Assembly (NCBI GenBank): GCA_040285825.1
Contig: JAUPSS010000011.1
Coordinates: 496,001 to 560,000 of the forward strand
Direction of reading: 5' to 3'
Source of the DNA: Eukaryota sp. TZLM1-RC
Lineage: Eukaryota > Metamonada: BaSk clade
DNA: 64,000 nt
The position numbers and the translations under genes are program-made. Every line of letters starts with the position of its first letter. Position 1 is the stretch's first letter. The notes below the pieces were generated by a model. That model did not search any database. It had not been told where the DNA came from and saw nothing but the letters and a program-made list of their open reading frames with translations. Below, piece by piece: positions 21,501 to 31,490 of the stretch.

Positions 21501-21747
21501 TGTTGTAGTTGTAAAGGAAAGAACTGGAAGAATTTTCAATCGTGTTTACTGGCAAAACAGGATTGTATTTTCTATTTTTTAAGGGAATGGTGACACTAAT
21601 TTCTGATTCACTATCTTCTTTTGGGAAATTTTCTGAATCTTTGGCGATTAATTGTTTTGATGTAGGGGAGGCAGGTTTTGAGGATGTGGAGTTTTAATTG
21701 TGTATTTCATATTTGTTGTTGAATAAAAATAAATAAGAACAAAAAAA
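18561..21747 (+). mobile_element. LINE-A, near-complete RLE-type non-LTR retrotransposon
   Basis: The frame from 18553 to 21582 encodes about 1,009 aa; its first ATG lies inside the target-site duplication, so the element's own 5' end is truncated. Order: CCHC knuckle CSKCGKVGHNIRKC (residues 29-42), second Cys pair near 113-132, RT (GKAAGPSG; LDFKNAFNSV; SSGVKQGDPLGP; AYMDD near 490), a knuckle CKCGKPLLFTHLLNCKH (about 820), and a restriction-like endonuclease TRGDLVV / TILDAMSIDP / K-KIANYAKP. This is the R2/CRE/NeSL-like layout, without an APE domain. One extra T near 21577 shifts the frame and removes about the last 45 residues kept in other copies. The tail is A-rich at 21720-21748. Confidence 0.9.
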
Positions 21748-21760
21748 AGAGTATGAAAGA
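21748..21760. repeat. Target-site duplication of LINE-A, right copy
   Basis: AGAGTATGAAAGA, identical to 18548-18560. Confidence 0.85.
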
Positions 21761-21862
21761 GTTTGCTCTCATCACCTTCTAAATAATTATTAATATAGAA
21801 CATGGCACTTAAACACAAATTATATTTTGAATACTTTTCCCTTTTAGCATTAGTCGGAAGTA

Positions 21863-21874
21863 AATAAGGAATAT
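21863..21874. repeat. Target-site duplication of LINE-B, left copy
   Basis: AATAAGGAATAT, repeated exactly at 22495-22506 on the other side of the LINE-B copy. Confidence 0.75.
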
Positions 21875-22494
21875 TAAGTATTTATTGAACATGTACACTT
21901 AATTAATCTTATTCATAACTAATGGGACGAATATCATTGGACCAAGATTTCCTCTACAAAATCTTGATCTGCTTGCTGTCTAGCTAAAGCTTCTCTCATT
22001 CGATTGAAAAACCGAGGTAATCTATTAATAATGGCAAATTGAATCCGAGAGCGCCATAAAAAGACATCAAATCTTTTCATTGTTTTTTCTTGAACCACTT
22101 TCTGGAAGTCATTCATCACTGCTTCTACTGATAGTCTACCGTTTATCGAAAATGGAAAAGCAATAAAAACTAGTGGTGTATTTCTACCAGCATTAGCCTT
22201 TTCGATATCTTTGTCATATTTTCTATGTTTTTCATTAGCTTTAAATTCAAGAGCACCTACAGGATTCAGTGTTCTTCTGTGAACCAAAGTATCATCTTCA
22301 ACATTGCATGAGACAAAGTCAACAATAGCTTCAGAATTATCAATCCAATCACAGTATACATCACCTCTATCCTCAAAACCAACATTATTCAGAGAAAGTG
22401 TTTCCTTCAGCAGAGGCTTTTTGGTACACGAAATTCTGGCAGTTTGTGCCATATTAAAAACAGAATCATGTGAGCATCATGTGATGAAGAAGGT
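21875..22494 (-). mobile_element. LINE-B, 5'-truncated copy in Fanzor A
   Basis: The minus-strand frame 21934-22452 gives the endonuclease region: MAQTARISC, DRGDVYCDWIDNSEAIVDFV, NEKHRKYDKDIEKAN (the K--KY motif of restriction-like endonucleases), LVFIAFPFSINGR, FLWRSRIQFAIINRLPRFFN, ending QDFVEEILVQ. RT is absent. It is flanked by a 12-bp duplication and sits in the N-terminal part of Fanzor A. Confidence 0.85.
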
Positions 22495-22506
22495 AATAAG
22501 GAATAT
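22495..22506. repeat. Target-site duplication of LINE-B, right copy
   Basis: AATAAGGAATAT, identical to 21863-21874. Confidence 0.75.
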
Positions 22507-22979
22507 GGACATTAATCAAAAGCGTACTAATTGACCAGACTTTTTTTTCATTAGAGAAGTTTCTCCATCAATATCCCTAAATCTTTTGGGAAGAAGAGGG
22601 TTAACTTTACTAAAATAAATGAAAAGTTCTTCTTAGCTTGCTTTTGCAGAACATTATTGTTTCTCTCAACATTATGGAAAATCTCAATAAACCAATCCAA
22701 GTAATTGAAGTAATGCTCTTGAATGTTGTTGTTGAAATTCACAATCAATTTTTCAATTGTGTAATACAAAGTATTACTTACCTCTTTTTTTTGTTAATTT
22801 AGCAGATTTACCCATAATTCCAAAAGAACAATGGGCCCGAAGAATCTGCCTGCTTGACACCTCTTGATGCAGAAATGTCCTCAAAATTAGAAATCAGGAT
22901 AGAAGCCGATCCATACATCAATTTAAAATATGGCAAAAGAGTGAGAAAATTTTGAATTTTTATTTATTAAATTTCGAAA

Positions 22980-23180
22980 TAGTATTATTTCTTAAACAAT
23001 TAAGCCTCCACATCCTCAAAAACTGCCTCTGCAACATCGAAATAATTTCTTAACGATATGTAAATCGACCAAAAGAGGACAGCGAATGAACAACAAATTT
23101 CACCATTTTCTCATAAATTGAAAACACAATTTAATTTTGCAATAAAAATGACTTCCCCGCTTTGAAAATTTTTGAAGACG
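22980..23180 (-). mobile_element. LINE-A-like C-terminal remnant
   Basis: With frame changes the minus strand reads LNCVFNL-ENGEICC..., and near the end a VAEAVFEDVEA-like terminus equivalent to LINE-A GEAGFEDVEF. Heavily decayed. Confidence 0.5.
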
Positions 23181-23684
23181 TGACCACAAAAGAAAATTGC
23201 CCTTTCATTTGTGGTAACACATCATCAGAATTTTAGTCCAAAAAGTTTAAATAATTCCCCCAAATAAGCTCTAACGCAATACTAGAAATGTTTCGACTCC
23301 TAATTACCGCCACATCATATCACGTCATCATATCACGTCAATCATTATCGGTTCTCTAATGACATTGTTTATAGCATTTCTTTTGAGCATCATAAGATTT
23401 GTCTTCAACAATTTCCAGTAGTTCACCATTTCTAATGAACTTAATCAATATATCTGAAAGAACTACAAGAGCTTTTTTCTTTGGGATGAGGAAAAATCTT
23501 AGGAGGAATAATCCATTTTTTATATAATAATAAAAGTTCTTTTTACTTTTTTTATTCAAACGAAATTGTTTAAAACTAAAAATCAATTTCCTCAAACTTC
23601 ACCTATACCATTGAAAATTTACCTAGAGCATTTTCTTCACAAAATCTTCCTATTGATTACAACGAGCTAGAAACAAGGCTGTAC
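23181..23684. other. Stretch between two LINE relics
   Basis: About 500 bp. A 79-codon minus-strand frame (23356-23595) is Lys/Phe-rich with no homology that I recognise. Nothing else seen. Confidence 0.3.
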
Positions 23685-23865
23685 ATGCCCTTAAAAATAG
23701 AAAATACAATTCTGTTTTGCCAAAAGGTTCGGTCAAATATTCTTCCAGTTCTATTTTCGACAATAGAAGTGAAATCGTCCAAACGAGATAACACAGTATT
23801 ACCCATGGTTCCAAATAAAAAAAAGCAAAAGGACAAAGAAGGTATTGACTATGTGAGTTGGAATT
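23685..23865 (-). mobile_element. LINE-A-like remnant
   Basis: The minus strand reads FCFFLFGTMGNTVLSRLDDF, TSIVENRTGRIFDRTFWQNR, IVFSIFKGM. It corresponds to LINE-A VFSLLGSLGKAAMAFLEDFV... then TGRIFNRVYWQNRIVFSIFK. It ends just upstream of the SGF29-like gene region. Confidence 0.65.
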
Positions 23866-24183
23866 CAGATTATTGATTTTTTCAGCATATTTGATAATTT
23901 TCGCTTCTTCAGCTTTGAAACGATTTTATTTGAAAATAAGATAATTTGGCGCAATGTAGGTAAAAAAACGAGGTTTAAAGAAGCAAAACAATTTGGTTTT
24001 GGTTAAGTTTTTTATCTTCTTGCTAATGGTTTGGTTTGGTTTTTATTTGGTTTGTTTTGGTTTCGCAAAATTGATTGATCGATTGGATTACACTTCTGGA
24101 TGTTGAAAACTTCACTTTTCACATTCAGTGAAATTCACAGAATTGATTACTTCTCCTCTTTAACATTATCTTTATTATTTAAC

Positions 24184-24969
24184 ATGGAAGCCCAGGTTCC
24201 ACCAACAGTTTTTGATAAGCTTGCCAAGATAGTACAAACTATGGACAGCTTACAGGGAGAGTGGAATGATTTTCGCGAATCATACACCCCTGGAGACACA
24301 TTTGGTTCACACACGGATCCACCACAGTGTTTATTTCCTTTCAACGATGTGGAACAGAGTCTACTTAAACTTGAAACTGATGCAAAGTCATGTGTTCAAC
24401 AGCTTAATTCTTTACTGGAACCTGTAACTCCAAAACCTCAACCCCAGCACATACATATTCCCCCAGCCTCACAACCAACAACACGCCGTAAAGCCAGCAC
24501 TCCCATTCCCACACAACCACCAACACCAACCTTCTCTACACCAGGAGCTCGGGATAAACATCCCACTCCTCCAGAAGCTTTGGTACCGGGGCAGTTTATC
24601 GCTATCAGGGCTCCCTCAATGGGAGAAGTTTTGTTGGGAAAATACCAGCACACAGATTGGTCTGATCCAGAACGACCTGTCATCTATGCAGATGATGTAG
24701 AAGCTGATCAACCGGTGATTTGTGGTGATGCAGCTGTCTCTTTAGATGATGACTTAAGAACCAAAATGAGGAATTCCAGAATGTCTCGTAAGGTTATGGC
24801 ACTTTATCCTGGTTGCACGGCATTTTATGCTGGAACCGTCTCAAAAGGAGTAAAGAAGCATGATACACAAATACTTGTTAATTTTGGAATAAATGATGAA
24901 CATTATGTGGATCTTAGATGGGTTTATCAACTGCCAAGGTTGCCTCCCCCGCCAAAACCTGGGTTTTAA
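24184..24969 (+). CDS. SGF29: SGF29-like tandem-Tudor protein
   Basis: About 261 aa from ATG 24184 (MEAQVPPTV; preceded by an AT-rich leader). An in-frame ATG at 24100 would add a hydrophobic 28-aa extension, which seems less likely. N-terminal helical region, then a Pro/Thr-rich linker (QPPTPTFSTPG), then the C-terminal tandem Tudor: LVPGQFIAIRAPSMGEVLLG, and SRKVMALYPGCTAFYAGTV, parallel to SGF29 VLALYPQTTCFYRA. It ends YVDLRWVYQLP. The known SGF29 role is reading H3K4me2/3 for the SAGA acetyltransferase complex. It is convergent with the NEDD8-like gene, 158 bp apart. Confidence 0.65.
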   Translation: MEAQVPPTVFDKLAKIVQTMDSLQGEWNDFRESYTPGDTFGSHTDPPQCLFPFNDVEQSLLKLETDAKSCVQQLNSLLEPVTPKPQPQHIHIPPASQPTTRRKASTPIPTQPPTPTFSTPGARDKHPTPPEALVPGQFIAIRAPSMGEVLLGKYQHTDWSDPERPVIYADDVEADQPVICGDAAVSLDDDLRTKMRNSRMSRKVMALYPGCTAFYAGTVSKGVKKHDTQILVNFGINDEHYVDLRWVYQLPRLPPPPKPGF

Positions 24970-25127
24970 TTAATTTTTGTTGTGTATATAAATGTCATGC
25001 TACATTGTTGTTATTATTATTATACACAAATGGTTCAATTCAATCATGTTGTATAGTATATTGGTTCAGGTTTATGCGAAATGCCTAAGAAAAACAACAA
25101 ACAAAGGAAAAAATACACAATACAGTT

Positions 25128-25389
25128 TTAAAAACCCCCTCTGAGAGCTAATACCAGATGCACGCAGTCACCAGGTTTAATGTTGGCATCTTTCAAAGTT
25201 TGATCATCACGGAGAGGAGTACCACCAAAAATAATACTAGGATAAGCGAGGTGATGGGACCAACCGTTGTTGGGAGGGATGAATTCCTTCTTTTTCTTGA
25301 ATACGTTGCTTGACGAACTGAATGGTGTCGCTGTCTTCAACAGTAAGAGAGAGCTGGGCTCCTGTAAGAGTTTTGACTAAGAGATTCAT
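25128..25389 (-). CDS. NEDD8: NEDD8/Rub1-like ubiquitin-family modifier (two exons)
   Basis: Exons 25389-25265 and 25236-25128 splice to 77 aa. It has [47 protein letters not shown] and [10 protein letters not shown]. The diGly ends one residue before the stop (Phe77), so a C-terminal hydrolase should expose GG. Residue 72 is Ala (LALRGG), the residue that marks NEDD8 and discriminates against the ubiquitin E1, whereas ubiquitin has Arg72. Position 48 is Thr rather than Lys. Likely role: conjugation to cullins. Without the intron the frame would be broken after QQR. Confidence 0.75.
25237..25264 (-). other. 28-nt intron in the NEDD8-like gene
   Basis: On the coding strand it starts GTTGGT and ends TTATCCTAG. 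Joining CG|T rebuilds QQR-IIFGG, exactly where ubiquitin has QQRLIFAG. CTTAT, a branch-like motif, lies 4 bp from the terminal AG. Confidence 0.75.
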
Positions 25390-25490
25390 TGAAGAGATTT
25401 GAATCAATGCAGAGAATGTGGTGAAACAATGGAAATTTTTAATGATTGGCAAGCTGTTGTGAAACTGTTAGCAGCGTGGTTGCCTTAACA
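25390..25490. other. Leader of the NEDD8-like gene
   Basis: 100 bp between the NEDD8-like start and a tandem duplication. It must include the promoter. No clear motif. Confidence 0.3.
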
Positions 25491-26205
25491 TAGATCATAA
25501 ATTTGGCGTTGCTATCCATAAAATGGCTCCATAAACTGTTTAATATGTTAGTGTATAATGAGGTTGTTGTCTGTATAACGACCGTCTAATAAACTTTTCC
25601 TGATTTTACATCAAACACAGGGGGCCATTATAAGGAAAACAATCGCCATGCAATTACAAGAATTAAATACAAGACATGATGACTATAGTTTCTAGAAAGA
25701 CTTTCATCTTATAAAGGTTTGATCTGCTAACTTCTTTGCTATGATTCATCTTTTTTTGATTCACAAACAGTAGTAATCTGATGAGGATTCATCAGAACTG
25801 AATTAACCAACACTATGAAACTATTTCTGTTCGTTTCTGTTCGCTTAAATTAGATCATAAATTTGGCGTTGCTATCCATAAAATGGCTCCATAAACTGTT
25901 TAATATGTTAGTGTTTAATGAGGTTGTTGTCTGTATAACGACCGTCTAATAAACCTTTCCCTGATTTTACATCAAACACAGGGGGCCATTATAAGGAAAA
26001 CAATCGCCATGCAATTACAAGAATTAAATACAAGACATGATGACTATAGTTTCTAGAAAGACTTTCATCTTATAAAGGTTTGATCTGCTAACTTCTTTGC
26101 TATGATTCATCTTTTTTTTGATTCACAAACAGTAGTAATCTGATGAGGATTCATCGGAACTGAATTAAACAACACTATGAAACTATTTCTGTTCGTGGAA
26201 GTCAT
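25491..26205. repeat. Direct tandem duplication, about 360-bp unit, two copies
   Basis: Copy 1 starts at about 25491, copy 2 at about 25851 (AGATCATAAATTTGGCG at both). Identity is very high, with a few substitutions and single-base indels (CTTTTCC versus CCTTTCCC; one extra T in a T run). Ends share AAACTATTTCTGTTCGT. No protein frame. The unit holds ATAAAATGGCTCCATAAACTG and CTGATGAGGATTCATCA, neither recognised as a known RNA. Confidence 0.85.
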
Positions 26206-26358
26206 TCAAATAATGCCTTGAAATTCTATGCTTCTCCTAATCGTCTTCTGGTTAAAGACAACAGAAAAAGTAGTTGCTTTAAGCAACTACATTATTAAAT
26301 TTTCGATTCTGTTGCTAAAGTAATAAATAATGAATCATTTCAAACACAAAGACTTTAT
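26206..26358. other. Spacer downstream of M18 peptidase
   Basis: Includes a short inverted pair AGTAGTTGCTTTAAGCAACTACATT (26270-26293), stem AGTTGCTT/AAGCAACT, a possible hairpin downstream of the peptidase gene. No gene. Confidence 0.35.
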
Positions 26359-27786
26359 TTACCATCCCTCTTCTACTAGAAAACTTTTTCCATGTCCATC
26401 TTCAAAAATTCCCTTGATAAGTTCATACAAGCTTTCTAAATCTGCAACACTGCAAGACTCCCTTACACTATGCATGCCCCACATACCAATACCTAGATCC
26501 AAAACTTTTGTAATAGACATCTTACCCAAATGCGGACCAACAGTCGAACCGCCTGGTACTGATTCCTTACCACAAAAAAACTGAAGAGGAATATTTCTAG
26601 AAGATGCAACAGAATTAGCCAATGCCAAGGCATCTAAATCAGTAACATACTTGTATTTGTTAGAATGCTTAATTGCGACGCCTTTTCCAATGGTTACATG
26701 GTGCTGTCCATCAGTCTTATCAGGGTAAGAAGGATGGGTTGCATGTGCTCCGTCAGCTGAAATGATAATGCTTCTTGAGAGGAAAGGGAAAAACTCTGAA
26801 TCCTTCCCCTTCAGTTCAGAGAAAATTTTGCTTAACAAAAATGGTAAAAAGTTTGAGCTAGCACCCCTATCAGTTCCAGAACCAATTTCTTCATGATCAA
26901 ATACCACAATGCCTTTGATACCATCAAAAGAAAGATCATTTACGGTCAACAAAGCTTCCAACGAGGCAAATACAGATGCCTTGTTGTCCAGCCCCTGTGC
27001 CAAAAGGAACTCTTCCTTCAATCCAACAATTGCAGGTGGTTCGGTGTCATAGGATTCAAGGTCAACAAACACTATTGAATTGGGATCAATATTGGCAACT
27101 TTACCTAAAGCCGACAACAAATCACTTGAAGCAATATTGAAAGCTTCAAGTGACTTATTCTCAGTATCGTCTTCTTTTTCATCCTTTTTCTCTCCTTCCT
27201 GCTTCAAACAAAGAACTGGATTAGTGTCTTTGTCCAAGTCGAAACCGTTGCCTTCGGTCTTTCCCTTTCGCAAATGGATGGCCAATGAAGGAAGAAACAT
27301 AATAGGTTCGGGAATGGTGACTAATCTTGTGTACATTGAGCCATCTTCATTCTTGGCAACCACCTTGCCAGCAAGGGACAGCTTTCTGTCTTGAAAGGTT
27401 TGCCATAGTCCACCACCATAAGTTCCGAGATCGAGCTGTTTAACACCCGCAGATTTGTTCTGCACGTCGCTTTTTGGTCGTACTTTTAATGTTGGCGAAT
27501 CAGAATGGGAAGCCACCAGGGAAAACGAACCTGATTGAGGACTGAAATGTTCACCCACAATCCATGCACAGAGAGTGCTCTGGTTACGAGTGGTGAAATA
27601 CTTGCCACCAGAAACTAAATTCCATGATCCTGAGGTTGAGCTCAGTTCGGTGAAACCTGCTTCGAGCAATGAGGATCGCACCTTAGAGACACAGTGAAAG
27701 GTACTAGGTGATGCAGTAAGGCTGGAGATAAGGTCATGTACAAAGGGCATTGGTTGGAATAATCTAAAGAATTTTTCATGGTGCAT
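26359..27786 (-). CDS. DNPEP: Aspartyl aminopeptidase, M18 metallopeptidase
   Basis: 475 aa from ATG 27786, normal for the family. Metal and catalytic sites are visible: VASHSDSP (His94), AQGLDNK (Asp267), DHEEIGSG (Glu299/300), ISADGAHATHP (Asp345) and GMHSVRES near the C-terminus. The GTYGGGLWQTFQDRKLSLAG segment is also typical. A Lys/Asp/Glu-rich insert (EGEKKDEKEDD, about 198-208) is a low-complexity loop seen in some orthologues. The enzyme removes N-terminal Asp/Glu from peptides in the cytosol and forms tetrahedral dodecamers. It is codirectional with the topo VI-B-like gene upstream. Confidence 0.95.
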   Translation of the reverse strand: MHHEKFFRLFQPMPFVHDLISSLTASPSTFHCVSKVRSSLLEAGFTELSSTSGSWNLVSGGKYFTTRNQSTLCAWIVGEHFSPQSGSFSLVASHSDSPTLKVRPKSDVQNKSAGVKQLDLGTYGGGLWQTFQDRKLSLAGKVVAKNEDGSMYTRLVTIPEPIMFLPSLAIHLRKGKTEGNGFDLDKDTNPVLCLKQEGEKKDEKEDDTENKSLEAFNIASSDLLSALGKVANIDPNSIVFVDLESYDTEPPAIVGLKEEFLLAQGLDNKASVFASLEALLTVNDLSFDGIKGIVVFDHEEIGSGTDRGASSNFLPFLLSKIFSELKGKDSEFFPFLSRSIIISADGAHATHPSYPDKTDGQHHVTIGKGVAIKHSNKYKYVTDLDALALANSVASSRNIPLQFFCGKESVPGGSTVGPHLGKMSITKVLDLGIGMWGMHSVRESCSVADLESLYELIKGIFEDGHGKSFLVEEGW

Positions 27787-27982
27787 CAGGACTCTCCATC
27801 ACCAGACTCTTGTGTGTTCAGTACGTTTGAATTGAATCGTTGCGATCTTGATATTACAGTACACATAACAATATTTATTCAAGTGGTATAGTATAATATT
27901 GGTGTTGTTAGATGATATAAATGAGATCAACACCAAAGAAATATTGCAAAGATATTTGTTTTGATCAATGTAAATTTGATTC

Positions 27983-29469
27983 TCAGCACATATCATCAAC
28001 AATAGTTAATAATCGATCTTGAACAGTATCTGCAAAATCTACAATATTGTCTACATTAAACATTTGAAAAGCTTTTTCTTGAATTCCACTATTTGATATT
28101 ATTTTAAATAAAGATCCCACTACTGATGGAACTCTTTCTTTAATGAGGGTTCTTTTCGCAACGAAATCTTCACCACAAATTAGTTCATTTGGCAACAGTG
28201 AACTCAAAGTCTTTACAGTATTATTGACACACCTATTTATTGCCTTTTTCAATGTCCATGGTAACATTAGAGATTCCTTCGTTAAATTCTTGAACGAAAC
28301 ATTTCCTAACAGAGACACTGATAACACCAGATCAAAGCAAAATATTGAAGATTCATCAAACATCAACTGTGCAAAACCCGCAAACGGTTCGAATCTGGCG
28401 TATTCAGAATTACGATCAGAACATTTGGTTCTTAAATAAGTTGATTTAAACCTTCCTAGACTGGAAAGAGTTAAATGCTCTTTTAATAATTCAACTAAAT
28501 CGCAAGAATCAGACATTCTTAAAGGGGTATTATTGACATAATTCAAACAAATCAAGCTCTTGGTGAAATTACCAGCAATTTCACTCACTTCCTCAACATT
28601 TGCCAAACCCAAATAAGCAATAATTGTAACATCATCATCATCATGGGTTGTTAGCTTTGATTGTCCTTCTACTACATTGAAGAATTTGTCCAGTCCCAGA
28701 CCCAGCCTCTGTCGAAATGAAGTACATGGAGGAACGAAGGGTTTAATTACGAGAGAATTATTATCGATAACGCCAAACGGAAATTCAACATTAGGAGGTT
28801 CAATTAAAGTAGAGAAAACTAATCTAGCTGGCAATTGCAGCAGTGCCATTAATGTACAAAAGGTGGAAAATAAGTTTTGAGACTCTGCCCAATTACCTTT
28901 CACTTTCATCGACACACTAGTTCCTTGGCTAGTTTCACCACCTAAACTTGGTTCTGATTGAAAGTTTATCAGTTCGAGTTGATCCTGGTGTTTGTCAAAT
29001 CTTATTTCTGCTCTAGTACATGTTTGGTTACAATTAGAGATGATAGTCGTTGAAGAATCGTACGTCATACCAGACTGCATGATGGCTAACTTAAGGCCAA
29101 GTCCGTAAGTACCTCTAGCACATTGGGTGTTTAGGTTGCTTCGGTTACTTGCATCTTTAGTAGTATTGTATAGGGAGGAAACTAGGGCAGGAAAGTCATT
29201 AGGATTAATACCGCATCCTTCATCACTTATTTTTATCATCAATTGGTTATCATCATCAGTGGGGTGAATGTCTATTCGAATAGTTTTTAGTCTCAAACTA
29301 TCACGATGAAGATGTAATGAATCAAGAGAGTTATCAAAGAGCTAGAGTCAGGGACAGATATCAACATTACTTCAAGGAAGGAAAAGAATAATACTTGGTC
29401 ATTGTAAATTCCAGATAGATGTATATCTATGTTGAGTAGTAGGTCAACGCATACTGTCCTTGAAGAAGG
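27983..29469 (-). CDS. TOP6B: Topoisomerase VI subunit B-like GHKL ATPase (at least two exons)
   Basis: Main exon 29341-27983; a 29-nt intron (29342-29370) joins it to an upstream open stretch of 33 codons (29469-29371). The splice creates the GHKL N-box FLELFDNSLDS. Then SDEGCGI (G1 box) and CARGTYGLGLKLAIMQSGMT (G2 box), which resembles RGKFGLGAKMALIWSKMS of plant TOP6B. About 485 residues follow into a transducer-like region. No MutL/Hsp90/histidine-kinase C-terminus is seen. Topo VI B partners a Spo11-like A subunit in type IIB topoisomerase or meiotic break complexes; no A subunit is in the window. The true N-terminus is unresolved: no ATG in the 33-codon stretch, so another upstream exon is likely. 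Confidence 0.65.
29342..29370 (-). other. 29-nt intron in the topo VI-B-like gene
   Basis: On the coding strand it starts GTAATG and ends CTGACTCTAG. It removes the in-frame TAG just before LFDNSLDS and yields ELFDNSLD, the conserved GHKL E-x3-N box. CTGAC lies close to the 3' AG. Confidence 0.6.
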
Positions 29470-31490
29470 TCAATGAAGTCCGATTCTTGTACATAATGTT
29501 TTTGCAGGGAAAAGTCTAAAACTCAAAAATACTAGTTTTGTCACAGTCACTACATTCATTGTTTTTGACAGTGTAGCAGTCCATTGCAAGGGACTAGTTT
29601 CACTTTATACTTCTTCTGATTCAAATGCTTTTCGACATTTTTGACTTTTGTTATCAACACGATTTCTTATTGTTCTGAATGGAATATTTTTGATAACGTA
29701 GTGTGATAACGTAAGGTCAAGTCATTCAAACTAGATCTGAATCCTACCTTAACGATTTCTTATTGTTATCTACACGATTCGTTTTGGCATCATCATCATT
29801 ATTGATCTTGATCATGTTTGAATTTTTCTTTCTTGCTTGAAGCTTTTCATGCGCTGTGCTCCTTCATATTAACATTGTATTTAGTATTTCTCTCTCGATT
29901 GGTTTCAACACCAGCACCGCTTGTTTTTTTTACAGTACTACCCACCAAGTAGACTTTAATTCCAGCTTTGCTGGCAATTTTTTTCGGATCATCAGCTTTG
30001 ATCTTGCTTGGATCACTTTTAGGATTTATTTTGGCGTTCCAATCCCCAAAACCATTATTTTAAACCAATATTTCAGGATTAGCTTTTCGATTTGATTTTC
30101 AATCGGTTGATTTAGTTGGTCTCACTCTTATTTATATTTTTGTTCAGAGAGCAATGATTAAACAATGGATGTCAGTAAATGGGAAAGGGCAATACAGTTT
30201 GGAGTGTTTTCATTTTGAATTTTTTGTTGACTTTTCTTATTTGAATTGTTGACGATCCAAAGATTTTCCAAAGAATTCTGACAATTCATTTATATTACTT
30301 TTTTCTTGAGCTTTTTTTCTTTTTCATTAAATGATTTTTTTCAATTCTTTGTTTTCCTATCTTGCTATTTATTCCATTTTTTCCTATTTTTCCATTTGAA
30401 TTTGATTAATTTTTGAAACAAATTCCAAATTCAGTAATCATGATTCTGTTGGATTCAATATTACTCATCTCAGCATACGATTGGCCAATAAGGTATGGTA
30501 TTTGCTCTTGATTATGAGTTTCCGACACGGATACTAGTTTCGGATCATGTATGTTTGGTTCTATTCCAGCATTAACCTCACCTTTTTAGTGAATTCAGTT
30601 AGCTTCGCTGAGATCATGAATATGGGATCTTTTTGATTACCTTTACATTTTTTTCAAATGGTTCGTCTTGTGAGGAATTCAAACACCAAAGCCACACTTA
30701 ATTTTGCCATAAAAAAGGGAGCAATGATTTTTTGGTCATGGCTACATGTTGAGCACACTTTTTTAAATTTTGAGATTTCTTTCATCGACATTAGTTGTAT
30801 CATCAATACTTCTTTTGACGTCATCAAGCTGATTAATTGGAATTTCATTAGACTCATCACTCAATCTTTTTGTTTGCTTAAACAAAATGTTAATGCTCCT
30901 GGTCTTCATGCGCATATAAGCTAAAAAAAGAGATTTCGAAAAGGAAAAACGTAGTAAATAAATAAGCAGAGGGTTAGGTTTTTCTTTTTCAGCATCTTGA
31001 ATTAATTTTTTTGTCAGTCATTGCTAGAAAAGCGCATTGGAGATATTGCACTTAATGTGCAATAAAAGATGTTGACCAATGAGACTTGCTTTTCCTTGAT
31101 TTTCATATTGGGTACACGAACTTAGAGTTCTTTAAAGTGCTTTTCTGGTGAATCAACATTTTTCTACCTTCCAAAGGAACATTGAACCAACGTCAGAAAT
31201 ATTCAAAGTGTTGCTGAATATTGATCATATAAGATGTGTGACTGTTGGTCACTCATTCGTCAGAGATACGGGTATAGAATTGAGGGTAACTGAGGGCAAT
31301 AATTTTCATAGTCAAGACTGAACACTATTAGTTTCAAAGTTTGAACAATTTGACCTGGTGGTTTATATTTTTGCTCCATTGAAAAATCGTTCAAGAAAAC
31401 ATCACCATTTGAGTGCCTAATTTCATAATCACCCATAGAGTTGCTTCAATAGGTTGCTTAGAGAACAGACTTGGGTCCGTATGATTGGAA
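29470..31490. other. 2-kb gene-poor region
   Basis: T-rich on the plus strand with no supportable gene. Frames at 29856-30095 and 30658-30924 are T-rich, lack family resemblance and are probably chance. The 5' end of the topo VI-B-like gene may lie at its left border. Confidence 0.4.

Larger units (their letters stand above)
17063..22815 (-). pseudogene. Fanzor copy A, full-length but split by LINE-A and LINE-B
   Basis: Removing two LINEs with one duplication each leaves about 1.9 kb (about 640 aa), normal for Fanzor. The start is ATG 22815 (MGKSAKLTKKRG); a +1 shift near 22780 leads to FNNNIQEHYFNYLDWFIE. Then YLLPTNAKREKYSKYN, LEGDESKLFHTLPLKNSCF (exact across LINE-A) and IRIDNTSLLDLFFDEF. 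RuvC-I is degraded to AAADPCKYDLLFF (Gly to Cys), followed by TQNQRRFESKRSKFKRIRDS. Then WWAEINRTRFEAKMIQRFKS, GIGDWEQRKHKKFKEP, DDFRTSCCCFNCK (RuvC-II/zinc), CKSC and KRD-stop-NSSLNM (RuvC-III; CGA to TGA relative to copy B). There are further stops and shifts near 18000-18250 and 17700. It is dead, but the family is clear. Confidence 0.8.

Noticed and set aside
25780-25800. CTGATGAGGATTCATCAG as a hammerhead ribozyme or C/D-box RNA
   Set aside because: The CTGATGA core is followed by a short stem but no GAAA, and the C-D box spacing is far too short. It is present in both units of the tandem duplication only.
29856-30095. 79-codon plus frame as a membrane protein
   Set aside because: Phe/Ile/Ser-rich because the DNA is T-rich; no homology and no conserved neighbour.
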